A stretch of DNA of 64,000 bases, taken from Prevotella sp. (lineage in GTDB: Bacteria > Bacteroidota > Bacteroidia > Bacteroidales > Bacteroidaceae). Positions 1-7,965 of the stretch are shown one piece after another (position 1 is the stretch's first letter; each line of letters begins with the position of its first letter). The DNA is taken from NCBI GenBank assembly GCA_017460515.1, contig JAFUAY010000050.1:42516-106515 (forward strand), read 5' to 3'. Under the pieces are notes generated by a model. It worked only from the letters and a program-made list of their open reading frames with translations. It was not told the origin of the DNA and ran no database searches. Both the position numbers and the translations under genes were made by a program.

Positions 1-5
1 AGAAC

Positions 6-431
6 TTACAGTTTATACAGATCGTTGGCAGCAATCAGTTCCACCTTCATCTCTGAGAGGATACGATCGCACTCTTCCAGGTTGGTAGGACGAATCACCA
101 CGTTGGCCTTGTCGCCATTGGCAAACGAATACATGTACTCAATGAATACACCCTTCTCTGAAAGACGCTTCAGTACGAGTGCCAGCGAACCGCTGGTGTT
201 GGGGCACTGGAAACCGATAATGTCGGTAACCTTTACTGCGAAACGATTCTCCTTCAGAACCTGATAGGCCTTGTCGGGATCACTCACAATACAGCGCAGA
301 ATGCCAAAGTCGCTGTTCTCGGCAATACTCATAGCAGAGAGGTTCACACCTGCCTTACCCAAAATGTCGGTCACTTCTGTCAGGCGGCCCGACTTGTTCT
401 CCAGGAAAATAGATAATTGTTTTGCTAACAT
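6..431 (-). CDS. Tandem ACT-domain amino-acid-binding protein
   Basis: A 141-residue protein made almost entirely of two ACT-type modules, roughly residues 1-70 and 72-141. The first opens KQLSIFLENKSGRLTEVTDI, a classic ACT beta strand and ligand-loop helix. ACT domains bind amino acids or related small ligands and usually act as allosteric sensors; no catalytic domain is attached here. It starts 20 nt after the stop of the PaaK-like ligase, so the two are probably co-transcribed, and this pairing is common in anaerobes. I infer that it regulates or senses aromatic amino-acid-derived acids handled by the ligase. The ligand cannot be read from sequence. Confidence 0.85.
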   Translation of the reverse strand: MLAKQLSIFLENKSGRLTEVTDILGKAGVNLSAMSIAENSDFGILRCIVSDPDKAYQVLKENRFAVKVTDIIGFQCPNTSGSLALVLKRLSEKGVFIEYMYSFANGDKANVVIRPTNLEECDRILSEMKVELIAANDLYKL

Positions 432-451
432 AATTATTAATGATTTAAGTG

Positions 452-1753
452 TTATTTGAATTGTCTCTTGTCGATGACGCGCTTTGCTTTGCCCTCGCTT
501 CGCTCAATGCTCTTCGGCTCAGCCAGACGTACCTTGAAACCGAGTCCGATGACGCTGCGTAGTTCGCTTTCCAGCTTCTTCTGCAGACCCACCATCTGTG
601 CCATCTCGTCGGTGAAGAACTCTTCCTTCACCTCTACACGCAGTTCGCTGGTATCGGTGTTGTTCACGCGGTCAACGATGAGCATGAAGTGAGGCTCAAA
701 CTCAGGCAGACTGCAGATGACGGACTCGATCTGTGAGGGGAATACGTTGACACCGCGGATGATGAGCATATCGTCGCAACGACCCAGGATGCGGTCCATG
801 CGTACCAATGTTCGTCCGCAGGAACACTTGTCGTAGTGTAGGGCGGTGAGGTCGTGGGTGCGATAGCGCAACAGCGGCATACCTTCCTTGGTCAGATGGG
901 TAAACGTCAGTTCGCCCAATTGTCCCTCTGGCAGCGGCTCACCCGTGTTGGGATCAAGGATCTCAGGGTAGAACAGGTCTTCGTTCAGGTGGGTTCCGTG
1001 CTGACATTCGCACTCGAAGCCCACACCAGGACCGGCAATCTCGCTCAGTCCGTAGATATCGTAGGCCTTGATGCCCAGTGATGATTCCAGCTTCTGGCGC
1101 ATCTCTTCTGTCCAGGGCTCAGCACCGAAGGCTCCTACACGCAGTTTGAACTCATCACGTTTCCATTCGCATTCGTTGAGCGCCTCACCGAGGAACAGTC
1201 CGTAGCTGGGTGTGCAGCAAAGAATGGTAGAGCCGAAATCATGCATCAGCGTGATCTGCTTCTGTGTATTTCCGCTTGAGATGGGTATCACGCTGGCACC
1301 AATGTTTGTAGCACCATCGTGGGCTCCCAGTCCACCGGTGAACAGTCCGTAGCCATAGGCCACCTGGAAGACGTCTTCCTTGCCGGCACCATAGGCGGTA
1401 AAGGCACGTGAGATGGCTTCCGACCATGTGGAGAGGTCCTTGCGGGTATAGAGCACCACCACTGGTTTGCCTGTGGTACCGCTTGAAGCATGAATGCGCA
1501 CAATCTGACTCATAGGTACGGCAGCCAGTCCGAAGGGGTAGTTGTCTCTGAGGTCAAGCTTGTTGGTGAACGGCAACTTCACGATGTCATCGATGCTCTT
1601 GATGTCGCCAGGCTCTAAGCCCATCTCCTGGAACTTTTGTCGATAGAAGGGCGTGTTGTGATAGACGTATTCTGCCATCTTGACCAGACGGCGACTTTGG
1701 ATTTCGCGAAGCTGTTCGCGGTCCATACACTCAATACTGGGATTCCAAATCAT
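452..1753 (-). CDS. paaK: Phenylacetate-CoA ligase-like AMP-forming enzyme
   Basis: A 433-residue adenylate-forming enzyme of the PaaK family, about the usual length. The P-loop-like signature SSGTTGKPVVVLYT lies near residue 90, YGLSEIAGPGVG near residue 240, and the C-terminal AMP-binding domain begins near DRILGRCDDMLIIRGVNVFP. Family members activate phenylacetate or other aryl acids to CoA thioesters using ATP. A CxCGR segment near residue 320 is typical of the family. It is followed by the ACT gene. In a gut-type anaerobe it more likely salvages aryl acids for aromatic amino-acid synthesis through an indolepyruvate-type oxidoreductase than acts in aerobic phenylacetate breakdown, but no oxidoreductase is in the window. 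The family is secure and the substrate is inferred. Confidence 0.88.
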   Translation of the reverse strand: MIWNPSIECMDREQLREIQSRRLVKMAEYVYHNTPFYRQKFQEMGLEPGDIKSIDDIVKLPFTNKLDLRDNYPFGLAAVPMSQIVRIHASSGTTGKPVVVLYTRKDLSTWSEAISRAFTAYGAGKEDVFQVAYGYGLFTGGLGAHDGATNIGASVIPISSGNTQKQITLMHDFGSTILCCTPSYGLFLGEALNECEWKRDEFKLRVGAFGAEPWTEEMRQKLESSLGIKAYDIYGLSEIAGPGVGFECECQHGTHLNEDLFYPEILDPNTGEPLPEGQLGELTFTHLTKEGMPLLRYRTHDLTALHYDKCSCGRTLVRMDRILGRCDDMLIIRGVNVFPSQIESVICSLPEFEPHFMLIVDRVNNTDTSELRVEVKEEFFTDEMAQMVGLQKKLESELRSVIGLGFKVRLAEPKSIERSEGKAKRVIDKRQFK

Positions 1754-1816
1754 AATTGTTCAAGTCGTTTTGTGGTTGGTCTTTTCAAATTTCTATATCT
1801 GAAAGTTTATTTCTGG

Positions 1817-3970
1817 TTACTTGTTTAATACCCTCATGGAGAGCGAGATACGATTACGTCGCCTGTCTACTTCAATGACGCGTACTGTGACGTGCTGGTG
1901 AAGCTTGACCACCTGATTGGGGTCTTTGACATACTTGTCGGCCAATTGGGAGATATGCACCAGTCCGTCCTGATGAACACCAATGTCGACGAAGGCTCCG
2001 AAGGCGGTGATATTGGTCACGATGCCAGGCAGTTCCATTCCTTCCTGCAGGTCATCGACACTCTCAATGCCCTGGGCAAAATGGAACTCCTCAATCTGCT
2101 GACGGGGATCGCGTCCGGGCTTCTCCAACTCCTGCATGATATCTGTCAGCGTGGGCAGTCCGGTCTGTTCCGTCACGTACTTCTTGATGTCGATGCGGCT
2201 GCGTAGTTCCTTGTTGCTGATCAGGTCGGCAACGGTGCACCCCTGATCCTTCGCCATCTGTTCTACGACGGCATAGCTCTCTGGGTGTACGGCGCTGTTG
2301 TCGAGTGGGTTCTTGGCGTTGGGGATGCGTAGGAAGCCGGCACACTGCTGATAGGCCGAAGGACCTAATCGAGGCACCTTCTTCAGTTGGGCTCGTGAGG
2401 TGAAGGCTCCGTTCTCCTTGCGGTAATCCACGATATTCTTCGCCAGCGTGGGACCCAGTCCGCTGACGTATTGCAGCAGATGACTGGAGGCTGTGTTCAG
2501 GTTCACACCCACGGTGTTCACGCAACTCTCAACCGTCTGGTCCAGCTGATGCTTCAGCTTTGACTGGTCTACATCATGCTGATACTGACCTACACCGATG
2601 CTCTTGGGGTCAATCTTCACCAGTTCTGCCAGCGGGTCCATCAGTCTTCTGCCGATAGATACGGCTCCGCGTACGGTTACATCCTCGTCGGGGAACTCAT
2701 CGCGTGCCACCTTTGAGGCAGAATAGACGGAAGCACCGTCTTCGCTGACCACAAATACCTGGATATCACCAGCGCGACCAATCTCTTTCAGACAGTCCTC
2801 TACAAACGAGCGCGTCTCGCGGCTGGCAGTTCCGTTACCGATGGCAATCGCCTCTATGTGATAGTCCTTGAGCATCTGCTGCACGTGGACAGTTGCCTGC
2901 ATACGGCGATTCACAGGAGGGTGGGGGAAGATGGCTTCGTGATGTAGCAGGTTGCCCTGAGCATCGAGGCAGACCACCTTACATCCTGTGCGGAAGCCTG
3001 GGTCGACACCCATCACGCGCTTCTGTCCCAAGGGAGCTCCTAACAACAGCTGGCGCAGGTTCTCGGCAAACACGCGGATGGCTTCATCGTCAGCCTGCGA
3101 CTTGCTGAGGGCGGCAAACTCGGTCTCGATAGAAGGTTCCAACAGTCGTTTGTAACCGTCGGCAACGGCTTCTTCAACGAGTTGTCCGCAAGGGGTATGT
3201 CCGTAGACGTAATGACTGCTGAGGCGATTGATGCATTCCTCATCGTCGACAGATATCGAGACGCGCAGGATTCCTTCCTCCTCGCCTCGGCGCATAGCCA
3301 GCAGCCGATGACTGGAACAGCGTTTCAACGGTTCCTGCCAGTCGAAATAGTCGGAATATTTTGCAGCCTCGTCGGTATCGGCCTTCGACTTCACCACCTT
3401 GGATGAGATGACGGCTGTACGACGGAAGGCGGATCGCACCTGCTGTCGGCTCCGTTCGTCCTCACTGACTTGTTCGGCAATGATGTCCTGAGCACCGCGG
3501 ATGGCTGTGGCTACGTCGGAAACGTCGCCCACAACAAACCGCAGGGCGGCCTGTTCGGGGTCGCGCTCACGCTGCATCAGCAAGATGGCAGCCAGCGGTT
3601 CCAGTCCCTGTTCGCGAGCCACTTGAGCACGCGTGCGGCGTTTGGGCTTGAAAGGCAGGTAGATATCTTCCAGTTCGGTAGCGTCCCAACAGTCGTTGAT
3701 GCGCTTCTCCAGTTCGGGTGTCAGTTTCTCCTGGTCGGCAATCGTCTTCAGGATGGTCTCCTTGCGTTTAGCTGTCTCTTTCAGCTTGTCGTATTGCTCG
3801 TTGATCGATGCTATCTGTACCTCGTTCAGTCCGCCGGTACGCTCCTTGCGGTAGCGCGAAATGAACGGGATGGTGCATCCCTCATCCAGGAGTGAGAGTG
3901 TGCTGGCCACAGCTGTTTCGCTGAGGCTAAGGCTTTTAGCTATTATCGAAGAAAATAACTTAACACTCAT
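1817..3970 (-). CDS. tex: Tex-family RNA-binding transcription accessory protein
   Basis: A 717-residue Tex protein of standard length. In order: an N-terminal helical Tex domain with PFISRYRKERTGGL near residue 35; a YqgF/RuvC-like domain starting KRVMGVDPGFRTGCK near residue 318; helix-hairpin-helix repeats around 485-590 (VSGLGPTLAKNIVDYR); and a C-terminal S1 domain around 643-712 (GIVTNITAFGAFVDIGVHQD). Tex binds nucleic acids and associates with the transcription and translation machinery. The start lies 12 nt after the Lrp-type regulator, so the two probably form one unit. The start codon is the only in-frame choice that preserves the Tex N-terminus. Confidence 0.93.
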   Translation of the reverse strand: MSVKLFSSIIAKSLSLSETAVASTLSLLDEGCTIPFISRYRKERTGGLNEVQIASINEQYDKLKETAKRKETILKTIADQEKLTPELEKRINDCWDATELEDIYLPFKPKRRTRAQVAREQGLEPLAAILLMQRERDPEQAALRFVVGDVSDVATAIRGAQDIIAEQVSEDERSRQQVRSAFRRTAVISSKVVKSKADTDEAAKYSDYFDWQEPLKRCSSHRLLAMRRGEEEGILRVSISVDDEECINRLSSHYVYGHTPCGQLVEEAVADGYKRLLEPSIETEFAALSKSQADDEAIRVFAENLRQLLLGAPLGQKRVMGVDPGFRTGCKVVCLDAQGNLLHHEAIFPHPPVNRRMQATVHVQQMLKDYHIEAIAIGNGTASRETRSFVEDCLKEIGRAGDIQVFVVSEDGASVYSASKVARDEFPDEDVTVRGAVSIGRRLMDPLAELVKIDPKSIGVGQYQHDVDQSKLKHQLDQTVESCVNTVGVNLNTASSHLLQYVSGLGPTLAKNIVDYRKENGAFTSRAQLKKVPRLGPSAYQQCAGFLRIPNAKNPLDNSAVHPESYAVVEQMAKDQGCTVADLISNKELRSRIDIKKYVTEQTGLPTLTDIMQELEKPGRDPRQQIEEFHFAQGIESVDDLQEGMELPGIVTNITAFGAFVDIGVHQDGLVHISQLADKYVKDPNQVVKLHQHVTVRVIEVDRRRNRISLSMRVLNK

Positions 3971-3982
3971 GTTTTCAGGATG

Positions 3983-4474
3983 TTATAATTCTTGCTCGTT
4001 ATTATTAGGAATGAGGTGCGTGACTGGCAGTCTGCGCTCGATGGCTGAGTGAAACGAGATGATACTCTCACTGCGGGCCAGGCCCAACGGCTGCAGTTTG
4101 TCGTGGATAATATTGAGCAGATGATGATTGTTGCGAGCGTAGATTTTGATGAAGAGGTCATAGTCGCCCGTGGTGTAGTGACACTCCACGACTTCGGGAA
4201 TCTCCCTCAGCTTCTCCACCACTTCGTCGAACGAGCCAGGATTCTTCAGGTTCAGGCCGATGAAGGCGCAGGTCTCATAACCCATCTTCTCCGGATCTAT
4301 GACAAACTGAGAACCTTTCAGTATGCCCATGCTGGTGAGTTTCTGAATACGCTGGTGGATAGCAGCACCGCTGACGTTGCATGCTCTTGCCACTTCGAGG
4401 AAGGCGATGCGTGCATCTTCAGCGATGAGCTTGAGAATCTGTTCGTCGAGTTTGTCTATTTTCTGAGTTGCCAT
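3983..4474 (-). CDS. Lrp/AsnC-family transcription regulator
   Basis: A 163-residue regulator of normal family length. The N-terminal winged helix-turn-helix (residues about 5-60, LDEQILKLIAEDARIAFLEV then VSGAAIHQRIQKLTSMGIL) is followed by an effector-binding RAM domain (about 70-150, with VECHYTTGDYDLFIKIYA). Lrp-type proteins form octamers or related oligomers and sense amino acids. A well-formed promoter precedes it. It lies just upstream of tex and may be autoregulated, as is usual for the family. Its effector and regulon cannot be determined here. Confidence 0.92.
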   Translation of the reverse strand: MATQKIDKLDEQILKLIAEDARIAFLEVARACNVSGAAIHQRIQKLTSMGILKGSQFVIDPEKMGYETCAFIGLNLKNPGSFDEVVEKLREIPEVVECHYTTGDYDLFIKIYARNNHHLLNIIHDKLQPLGLARSESIISFHSAIERRLPVTHLIPNNNEQEL

Positions 4475-4506
4475 GATATGGATAAGAATCTGTTTTTTGG
4501 TTGTTG

Positions 4507-4537
4507 CAAAGGTAACAACATTTTTTTATACCTACAA
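4507..4537 (-). promoter_or_regulatory. Bacteroidota-type promoter for the Lrp gene
   Basis: Read on the minus strand: a -33 TTG at 4535-4537, a 20-nt spacer, and a -7 box TACCTTTG at 4507-4514. This matches the Bacteroidota consensus and lies about 30 nt before the start codon. Confidence 0.75.
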
Positions 4538-4576
4538 CAGATTGTTATTAAAAATGCCAAAAAAGCCAACGATTTG

Positions 4577-5044
4577 TTACGGTTCGTTGGCAGAATAGTT
4601 GATTTTTAGTGCAAATGCCTGTTGCAGTTGTTGCTTCACGTCGGCTATCATCCCCATCGGCACATCGCGGTCGGCCTTGATGTCAACCGTCATGCGGGCG
4701 CGGTCTTCTTCGTTCATCTGACGACGCTCTTCCTCAACGAATGCCTTGATATCATCAATGGTGGCAATATCGTTGTCCAGCTGGATGAAGAACTCGTCCT
4801 GCTGCTGGTTGGCAGATGACTGTATTTTCCGGCCTATGTAGATGTGTACTACTGATGACTTGTGGTCTTGTTTCTGTACTTCCGAACCCTGTGGCACCTG
4901 ATAACGCACCTTCAGGTCGACGTCACGCATGTGGGTGACAATCATGAAGAAGAACAGAACGGTAAAGATCAGGTCGGGCAGCGACGAGGTGTTCAGGCCC
5001 GGCACCTGGCGCTCTCGTCTGCGAAACAGTCCTCTTCCTCTCAT
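4577..5044 (-). CDS. exbD: ExbD/TolR-family biopolymer transporter (second copy)
   Basis: A 155-residue ExbD-like protein. The start is set at MRGRGLF because it overlaps the stop of the upstream exbD in an ATGA arrangement and precedes the conserved sequence VPGLNTSSLPDLIFTVLFFF. A single transmembrane helix covers about residues 17-36 and contains the conserved Asp used in proton-motive-force coupling. The rest is periplasmic. With ExbB it would form the motor that energises a TonB-type or gliding/secretion-type machine. It differs from the upstream copy in length and C-terminus, as is usual for the paired ExbDs of Bacteroidota. Confidence 0.9.
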   Translation of the reverse strand: MRGRGLFRRRERQVPGLNTSSLPDLIFTVLFFFMIVTHMRDVDLKVRYQVPQGSEVQKQDHKSSVVHIYIGRKIQSSANQQQDEFFIQLDNDIATIDDIKAFVEEERRQMNEEDRARMTVDIKADRDVPMGMIADVKQQLQQAFALKINYSANEP

Positions 5045-5667
5045 CGTTTGCCTCCTTTCTGTGCATCGCTGTTGGCGGGAGCGCTCTGCTGGCTGTCGGT
5101 AGGCGTCTCTTCGCTGATGCGCTGGGGATAGACCATAGCGATGGCGTCGCGCTGAGGCTGGGAACATTTGGTCAGCGGACGGCCCAGGTGCTTCCGGGCG
5201 TACGAGTCGCGCAGTTGGACGTAGGCCTTCACAATAGCGTTCTGCAGTTGGAAGTAGGCGTTATAGCTGGTTTCCCGGTCCACTTGGATAGAGAGGATAT
5301 GTCGGTCGCTCACCTCACAGCGTCCGAAGTAGTTTACGTCGCGGATGCTCTTCTCCGGCATTGCGGGGTCGTTCTGTTCGTTAGCCACGAAAGTCTTAAT
5401 GCGTTCGGTGAGTGCATCGGTGCTGATGGTGTCTCCGCTGCAAGTCAGCAGGTCGTTGGCGTCAATGCGAATCTGCAGCACGTTCCGCTCTTTCACCATC
5501 ATCTCCACCTCCGTCTTTTCGTCTTGTGGCGGCGGCAACTGGCGCGAAAGCCCTTTGTCGGCATCCATCGACGAAGTGACCAAAAAGAAGATGAGCAGCA
5601 TGAACGAAATGTCAGCTGTCGAAGTCGTATTCAGACCTGGTACCCGTTTCTTCTTGCGTTCAAACAT
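5041..5667 (-). CDS. exbD: ExbD/TolR-family biopolymer transporter (first copy)
   Basis: A 208-residue protein starting MFERKKKRVPGLNTTSTADI, with one transmembrane helix (about residues 20-40, containing the motor Asp in STADISFMLLIFFL). A periplasmic domain follows, longer than in standard ExbD. The C-terminal 60 residues are polar and low in complexity, unlike the compact TolR fold. A longer reading frame begins 27 nt upstream, but this ATG is the one next to the conserved start. An (AT)7 tract at 5666-5679 overlaps the start codon. The gene lies between the small membrane protein and the second exbD in an apparent four-gene operon. Confidence 0.9.
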   Translation of the reverse strand: MFERKKKRVPGLNTTSTADISFMLLIFFLVTSSMDADKGLSRQLPPPQDEKTEVEMMVKERNVLQIRIDANDLLTCSGDTISTDALTERIKTFVANEQNDPAMPEKSIRDVNYFGRCEVSDRHILSIQVDRETSYNAYFQLQNAIVKAYVQLRDSYARKHLGRPLTKCSQPQRDAIAMVYPQRISEETPTDSQQSAPANSDAQKGGKR

Positions 5668-5679
5668 ATATATATATAT
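5666..5679. repeat. (AT)7 dinucleotide tract over an exbD start codon
   Basis: Seven consecutive AT units cover the ATG of the first exbD and its ribosome-binding region. Changes in copy number would alter spacing at the start rather than the reading frame. A shorter AT run lies at 5867-5875 inside the neighbouring gene. Confidence 0.8.
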
Positions 5680-5696
5680 CTGCGGCGGTAGCAAAC

Positions 5697-5745
5697 TCTA
5701 CACTCTACACTCTACACTCTCAACTCTACACTTTCAACTTCCTCC
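5697..5745. repeat. Heptamer-phased repeat (CTCTACA type)
   Basis: About six contiguous 7-bp units, variants of CTCTACA and CTCTCAA, between the membrane-protein gene and exbD. The last units overlap the stop and final codons (KLKV) of the membrane-protein gene. Confidence 0.8.
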
Positions 5746-6100
5746 CCAAACTCATGGCGCCAGCTATCACACAGATGACGGCGATGCTGATGAGCACAAT
5801 CGACGTATTGATGAGCATATCGCTGATGCGCAGCCAAAGAGGGTCGGTGAAAGCTTTTCCGTTAGTATATATATAAGAGGTGTCGGCCAGCAGATAGGTT
5901 CCTACGAGTAGTCCTGTCATCAGGGCAAACACGCCCCATGCAATCTTTCCTCCGGGAATACCCATCGTTTTAGGCTGACGGTCGCGTAGGCGCAATGAGC
6001 GTAGCATAGACCATACAGTCAACAGCAGCGTGGCTGTCAGCAAGACGTAGATGCTGATAATCAGTATCTCAACAAACAGTGGTGACTCGTAGAAGCTCAT
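5726..6100 (-). CDS. Small integral membrane protein in the exb operon
   Basis: A 124-residue protein with three clear hydrophobic helices (about residues 9-32, 52-71 and 96-117) and a basic stretch RSLRLRDRQPK between the first two. No family is recognised with certainty. Its place between exbB and exbD suggests it is an accessory of the ExbB/ExbD motor, and similarly sized membrane proteins occupy this slot in related genomes. Its last codons lie in the heptamer repeat, so the C-terminus may vary between strains. Function is inferred only from context. Confidence 0.75.
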   Translation of the reverse strand: MSFYESPLFVEILIISIYVLLTATLLLTVWSMLRSLRLRDRQPKTMGIPGGKIAWGVFALMTGLLVGTYLLADTSYIYTNGKAFTDPLWLRISDMLINTSIVLISIAVICVIAGAMSLGRKLKV

Positions 6101-6107
6101 AACGAAT

Positions 6108-6150
6108 GTCTCTCAACTAAAGTCTCTAAACTCTCAACCCTCAACTCTCA
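6108..6150. repeat. Heptamer-phased repeat (CTCTCAA type)
   Basis: Units CTCTAAA, CTCTCAA, CCCTCAA and CTCTCAA in 7-bp phase between exbB and the membrane-protein gene. They run up to the exbB stop codon and belong to the same family as the tract at 5697-5745. Confidence 0.75.
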
Positions 6151-6999
6151 ACCTTTCTTCGCCTTCATGATGATGTCGAGCAGCGTGACTGCCGACTCCT
6201 CCATCTGTGACGTCAGGTGCTCAATCTTTGTCAGGATATAGTTGTAGAACACCTGCAGGATGAGTGCCACGATGATACCGAAGATGGTGGTGATCAGGGC
6301 CACTTTCATGCCCTCGGCAACGATGGTAGGACTGATATCGCCAGCCTCCTGAATCTGGTCGAACGCCATCACCATACCAATCACCGTACCCAGGAAGCCC
6401 AGCGACGGGGCAATAGCAATAAACAGCGTAATCCACGAGCAGCCCTTCTCCAGCTTGGCAGCCTGTACGGAGCCGTAACTGACTACCGACCGCTCTATAT
6501 CGTCCATATTCTCACGGATATGCATTAGTCCCTGGTAGCACACAGAGGCAACGGGTCCGCGGGTCTCCCGACAGATACTTTTCGCACCCTCCACATCGCC
6601 TGCGTTGACCTTCGTTTCAATATCCGTCAGCAGTTTCTTCGCGTTGATCTCTGACAGCGTCAGGTAGATGATGCGCTCAATGCAGAACGCCAGACCCAGT
6701 ATCAGCGTCAGCGCCACGAGCGACATAAATCCAGCCGAGCCCTCAATGAACTTCGTTTTCAGTTGGGTGTGGAATCCGCCCCCTTCGCTGATATCTTCTA
6801 TTGCCTGCATATCCTCTTCGCCAATCAGCTCAGACACAGAAGCATCGCCAGCCTCCGCCTCCGTATTGCCGGCCAGTTCAACAGCAGCCTCCGTCTGTTC
6901 AGTCAGCGGCTTACTTGCGGTGCTGTCCGTCTGAGCCAGCGCCAACATTCCAAACATCATCATGAAGACAACGGCGCCTCCAAGTAGTATTCTTTTCAT
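6148..6999 (-). CDS. exbB: ExbB/TolQ/MotA-family proton channel protein
   Basis: A 283-residue protein. The start is placed at MKRILLGGAVVF because a GGAG sits about 10 nt upstream and a signal peptide ending near LALAQ begins there; an in-frame ATG 21 nt upstream is possible. A long acidic periplasmic linker (about residues 25-85) is unusual for ExbB but common in Bacteroidota. Three helices follow, including ITLFIAIAPSLGFLGTVIGMV and the last helix around VALITTIFGIIVALILQVFYN. It heads the exb operon and has its own promoter. It forms the pentameric proton-conducting stator for ExbD. Confidence 0.92.
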   Translation of the reverse strand: MKRILLGGAVVFMMMFGMLALAQTDSTASKPLTEQTEAAVELAGNTEAEAGDASVSELIGEEDMQAIEDISEGGGFHTQLKTKFIEGSAGFMSLVALTLILGLAFCIERIIYLTLSEINAKKLLTDIETKVNAGDVEGAKSICRETRGPVASVCYQGLMHIRENMDDIERSVVSYGSVQAAKLEKGCSWITLFIAIAPSLGFLGTVIGMVMAFDQIQEAGDISPTIVAEGMKVALITTIFGIIVALILQVFYNYILTKIEHLTSQMEESAVTLLDIIMKAKKG

Positions 7000-7042
7000 A
7001 TCAGGTAGTCTCCTTTTCATCCCTTTGTTTCTTTTTTCGCTG

Positions 7043-7073
7043 CAAAGGTACGATTAAGTGAGCGAAAATGCAA
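7043..7073 (-). promoter_or_regulatory. Promoter for the exb operon
   Basis: On the minus strand: TTG at 7071-7073, a 20-nt spacer, and TACCTTTG at 7043-7050. The exbB start lies about 40 nt downstream. Confidence 0.75.
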
Positions 7074-7116
7074 ATAAATTTGCAATTTTCCGAACGTGAC
7101 TACCCTCGAGTCGCGG

Positions 7117-7163
7117 TCTCAGAGCATCTGATTATATCTTTCATCTTTCATTTCTCATCTGAG
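7117..7163. repeat. Dispersed heptamer element with conserved flanks, copy 1
   Basis: A left flank ending CTGATTATATC, then 7-bp units TTTCATC, TTTCATT and TCTCATC, then TGAGC. The same left flank and TGAGC end occur at 49551-49589 and 51105-51143 with different numbers of units. Confidence 0.75.
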
Positions 7164-7246
7164 CGAAAGCCAATTTCGCACCCCGTGAAATTGGCTTTCA
7201 CTCCCCGTGAAATTAGCTTTCATTCCCCGCGAAATTTGTCTTGGCA
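7159..7246. repeat. 22-bp-phased array (four units) with a hairpin
   Basis: Four units of exactly 22 bp start at 7159, 7181, 7203 and 7225. GAAA falls at unit positions 7-10 in every copy. Units 1 and 2 are partly complementary and form a perfect 13-bp stem (GAAAGCCAATTTC at 7165-7177 with 7187-7199) around a 9-nt loop. The array lies between exbB and the IS remnant, in DNA with no gene. Confidence 0.8.
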
Positions 7247-7304
7247 AATCTCTGTTGCAGTGTTGGCGTTGCCGACACTGCTGGCGCTCGGCATAGCTCA
7301 AACA

Positions 7305-7696
7305 AGAGCGGAGACCCCAAGGACAATGCTGTGGCAGAACGCCAGAACAACACCATCAAGAACGAACTGTTCAAGGACATCAAGTTCCACTCTATAGGCG
7401 AAGTTAGAAAGGCTATGGAAAAGGCTGTGGCCTTCTATAACAACCAACGTCCACACATGTCGCTGAACAACATGACGCCACGTCAGGCAGCCTCATGCAT
7501 GGGCAAGATACAGAAGAAATGGACCAGCTACAGAGAAAAGTACCTCGAAAATTTGGAAATATCAGAAGGAGCATGTACCTTTGCACCGCAAACCCTGAAA
7601 ACGATTGAACGGCTTTCCGCGGAGCCTATTCAAGAAAAACAAGGGTTAAGAGAGAATCATTCAACTTTTGCCAGGGTTAAGAATGAGGTACCCTAA
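7305..7696 (+). pseudogene. IS3-family transposase remnant (C-terminal end of OrfB)
   Basis: About 130 codons matching the C-terminal end of an IS3-type DDE integrase core. DNAVAERQNNTIKNELF carries the last catalytic Glu, and FYNNQRPHMSLNNMTPRQA is the conserved block near the C-terminus. The first two acidic catalytic residues and OrfA are missing, so it cannot be active. The upstream frame runs into unrelated DNA (7241-7304), so the left junction is near 7305. It marks the left edge of an accessory island. Confidence 0.8.
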
Positions 7697-7755
7697 AAGG
7701 CATTCAACCTATGGCAGTGTTAAGGTAAAAACCATTCTACTTTTTCTAGGGAAGT
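7641..7755. mobile_element. Right-end region of the IS remnant with repeated motifs
   Basis: CATTCAAC occurs at 7658 and 7701, and CATTCTAC at 7733. The first two are each followed by a CAG-GTTAAG-like motif. Such repeats are typical of terminal transposase-binding sites. The leftward 81-codon gene ends inside this region, so its C-terminus may come from the insertion. Confidence 0.45.
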
Positions 7756-7965
7756 ACAGGCTGTCAGCTCATCGAAATCCTTGGGTTGAATCTGCATGAG
7801 GTCGTACTTGTCCCAATCAGATTCGAGCATATAGACACCATCGGTATCCGCTCTCGCCAGAAGATTATAGGTCTTCTGGTCATCGAGAGGGATAGTTTCA
7901 ATGTTAACAACATTTGCTACAAAGGCGAAAAGCTCCTTTACATCGGCTTCTTTCATGCGTTTCAT
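7720..7965 (-). CDS. Hypothetical protein of 81 residues
   Basis: A small acidic protein that I do not recognise. Predicted mostly helical at the N-terminus (MKRMKEADVKELFAFVANVV), with a beta-rich middle (YNLLARADTDGVYMLESDWD). It overlaps the stop of the 165-codon gene by 4 nt (ATGA), so the two are translationally coupled. Its last residues (about SLEKVEWFLP) and stop lie in the repeated end region of the IS remnant, so the native C-terminus may have been lost. No function can be assigned. Context is the accessory island opposite a WYL regulator. Confidence 0.55.
   Translation of the reverse strand: MKRMKEADVKELFAFVANVVNIETIPLDDQKTYNLLARADTDGVYMLESDWDKYDLMQIQPKDFDELTACTSLEKVEWFLP

Noticed and set aside
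4577-5167. The longer 196-codon form of the second ExbD
   Set aside because: Its first 41 codons are the upstream exbD read in another frame; the ATGA overlap gives the proper start at 5044.
7068-7397. A 109-codon plus-strand frame with a hydrophobic, signal-like middle upstream of the IS remnant
   Set aside because: It runs through the heptamer element and the 22-bp array and then out of frame across the transposase fragment; no homology or start signal is seen.
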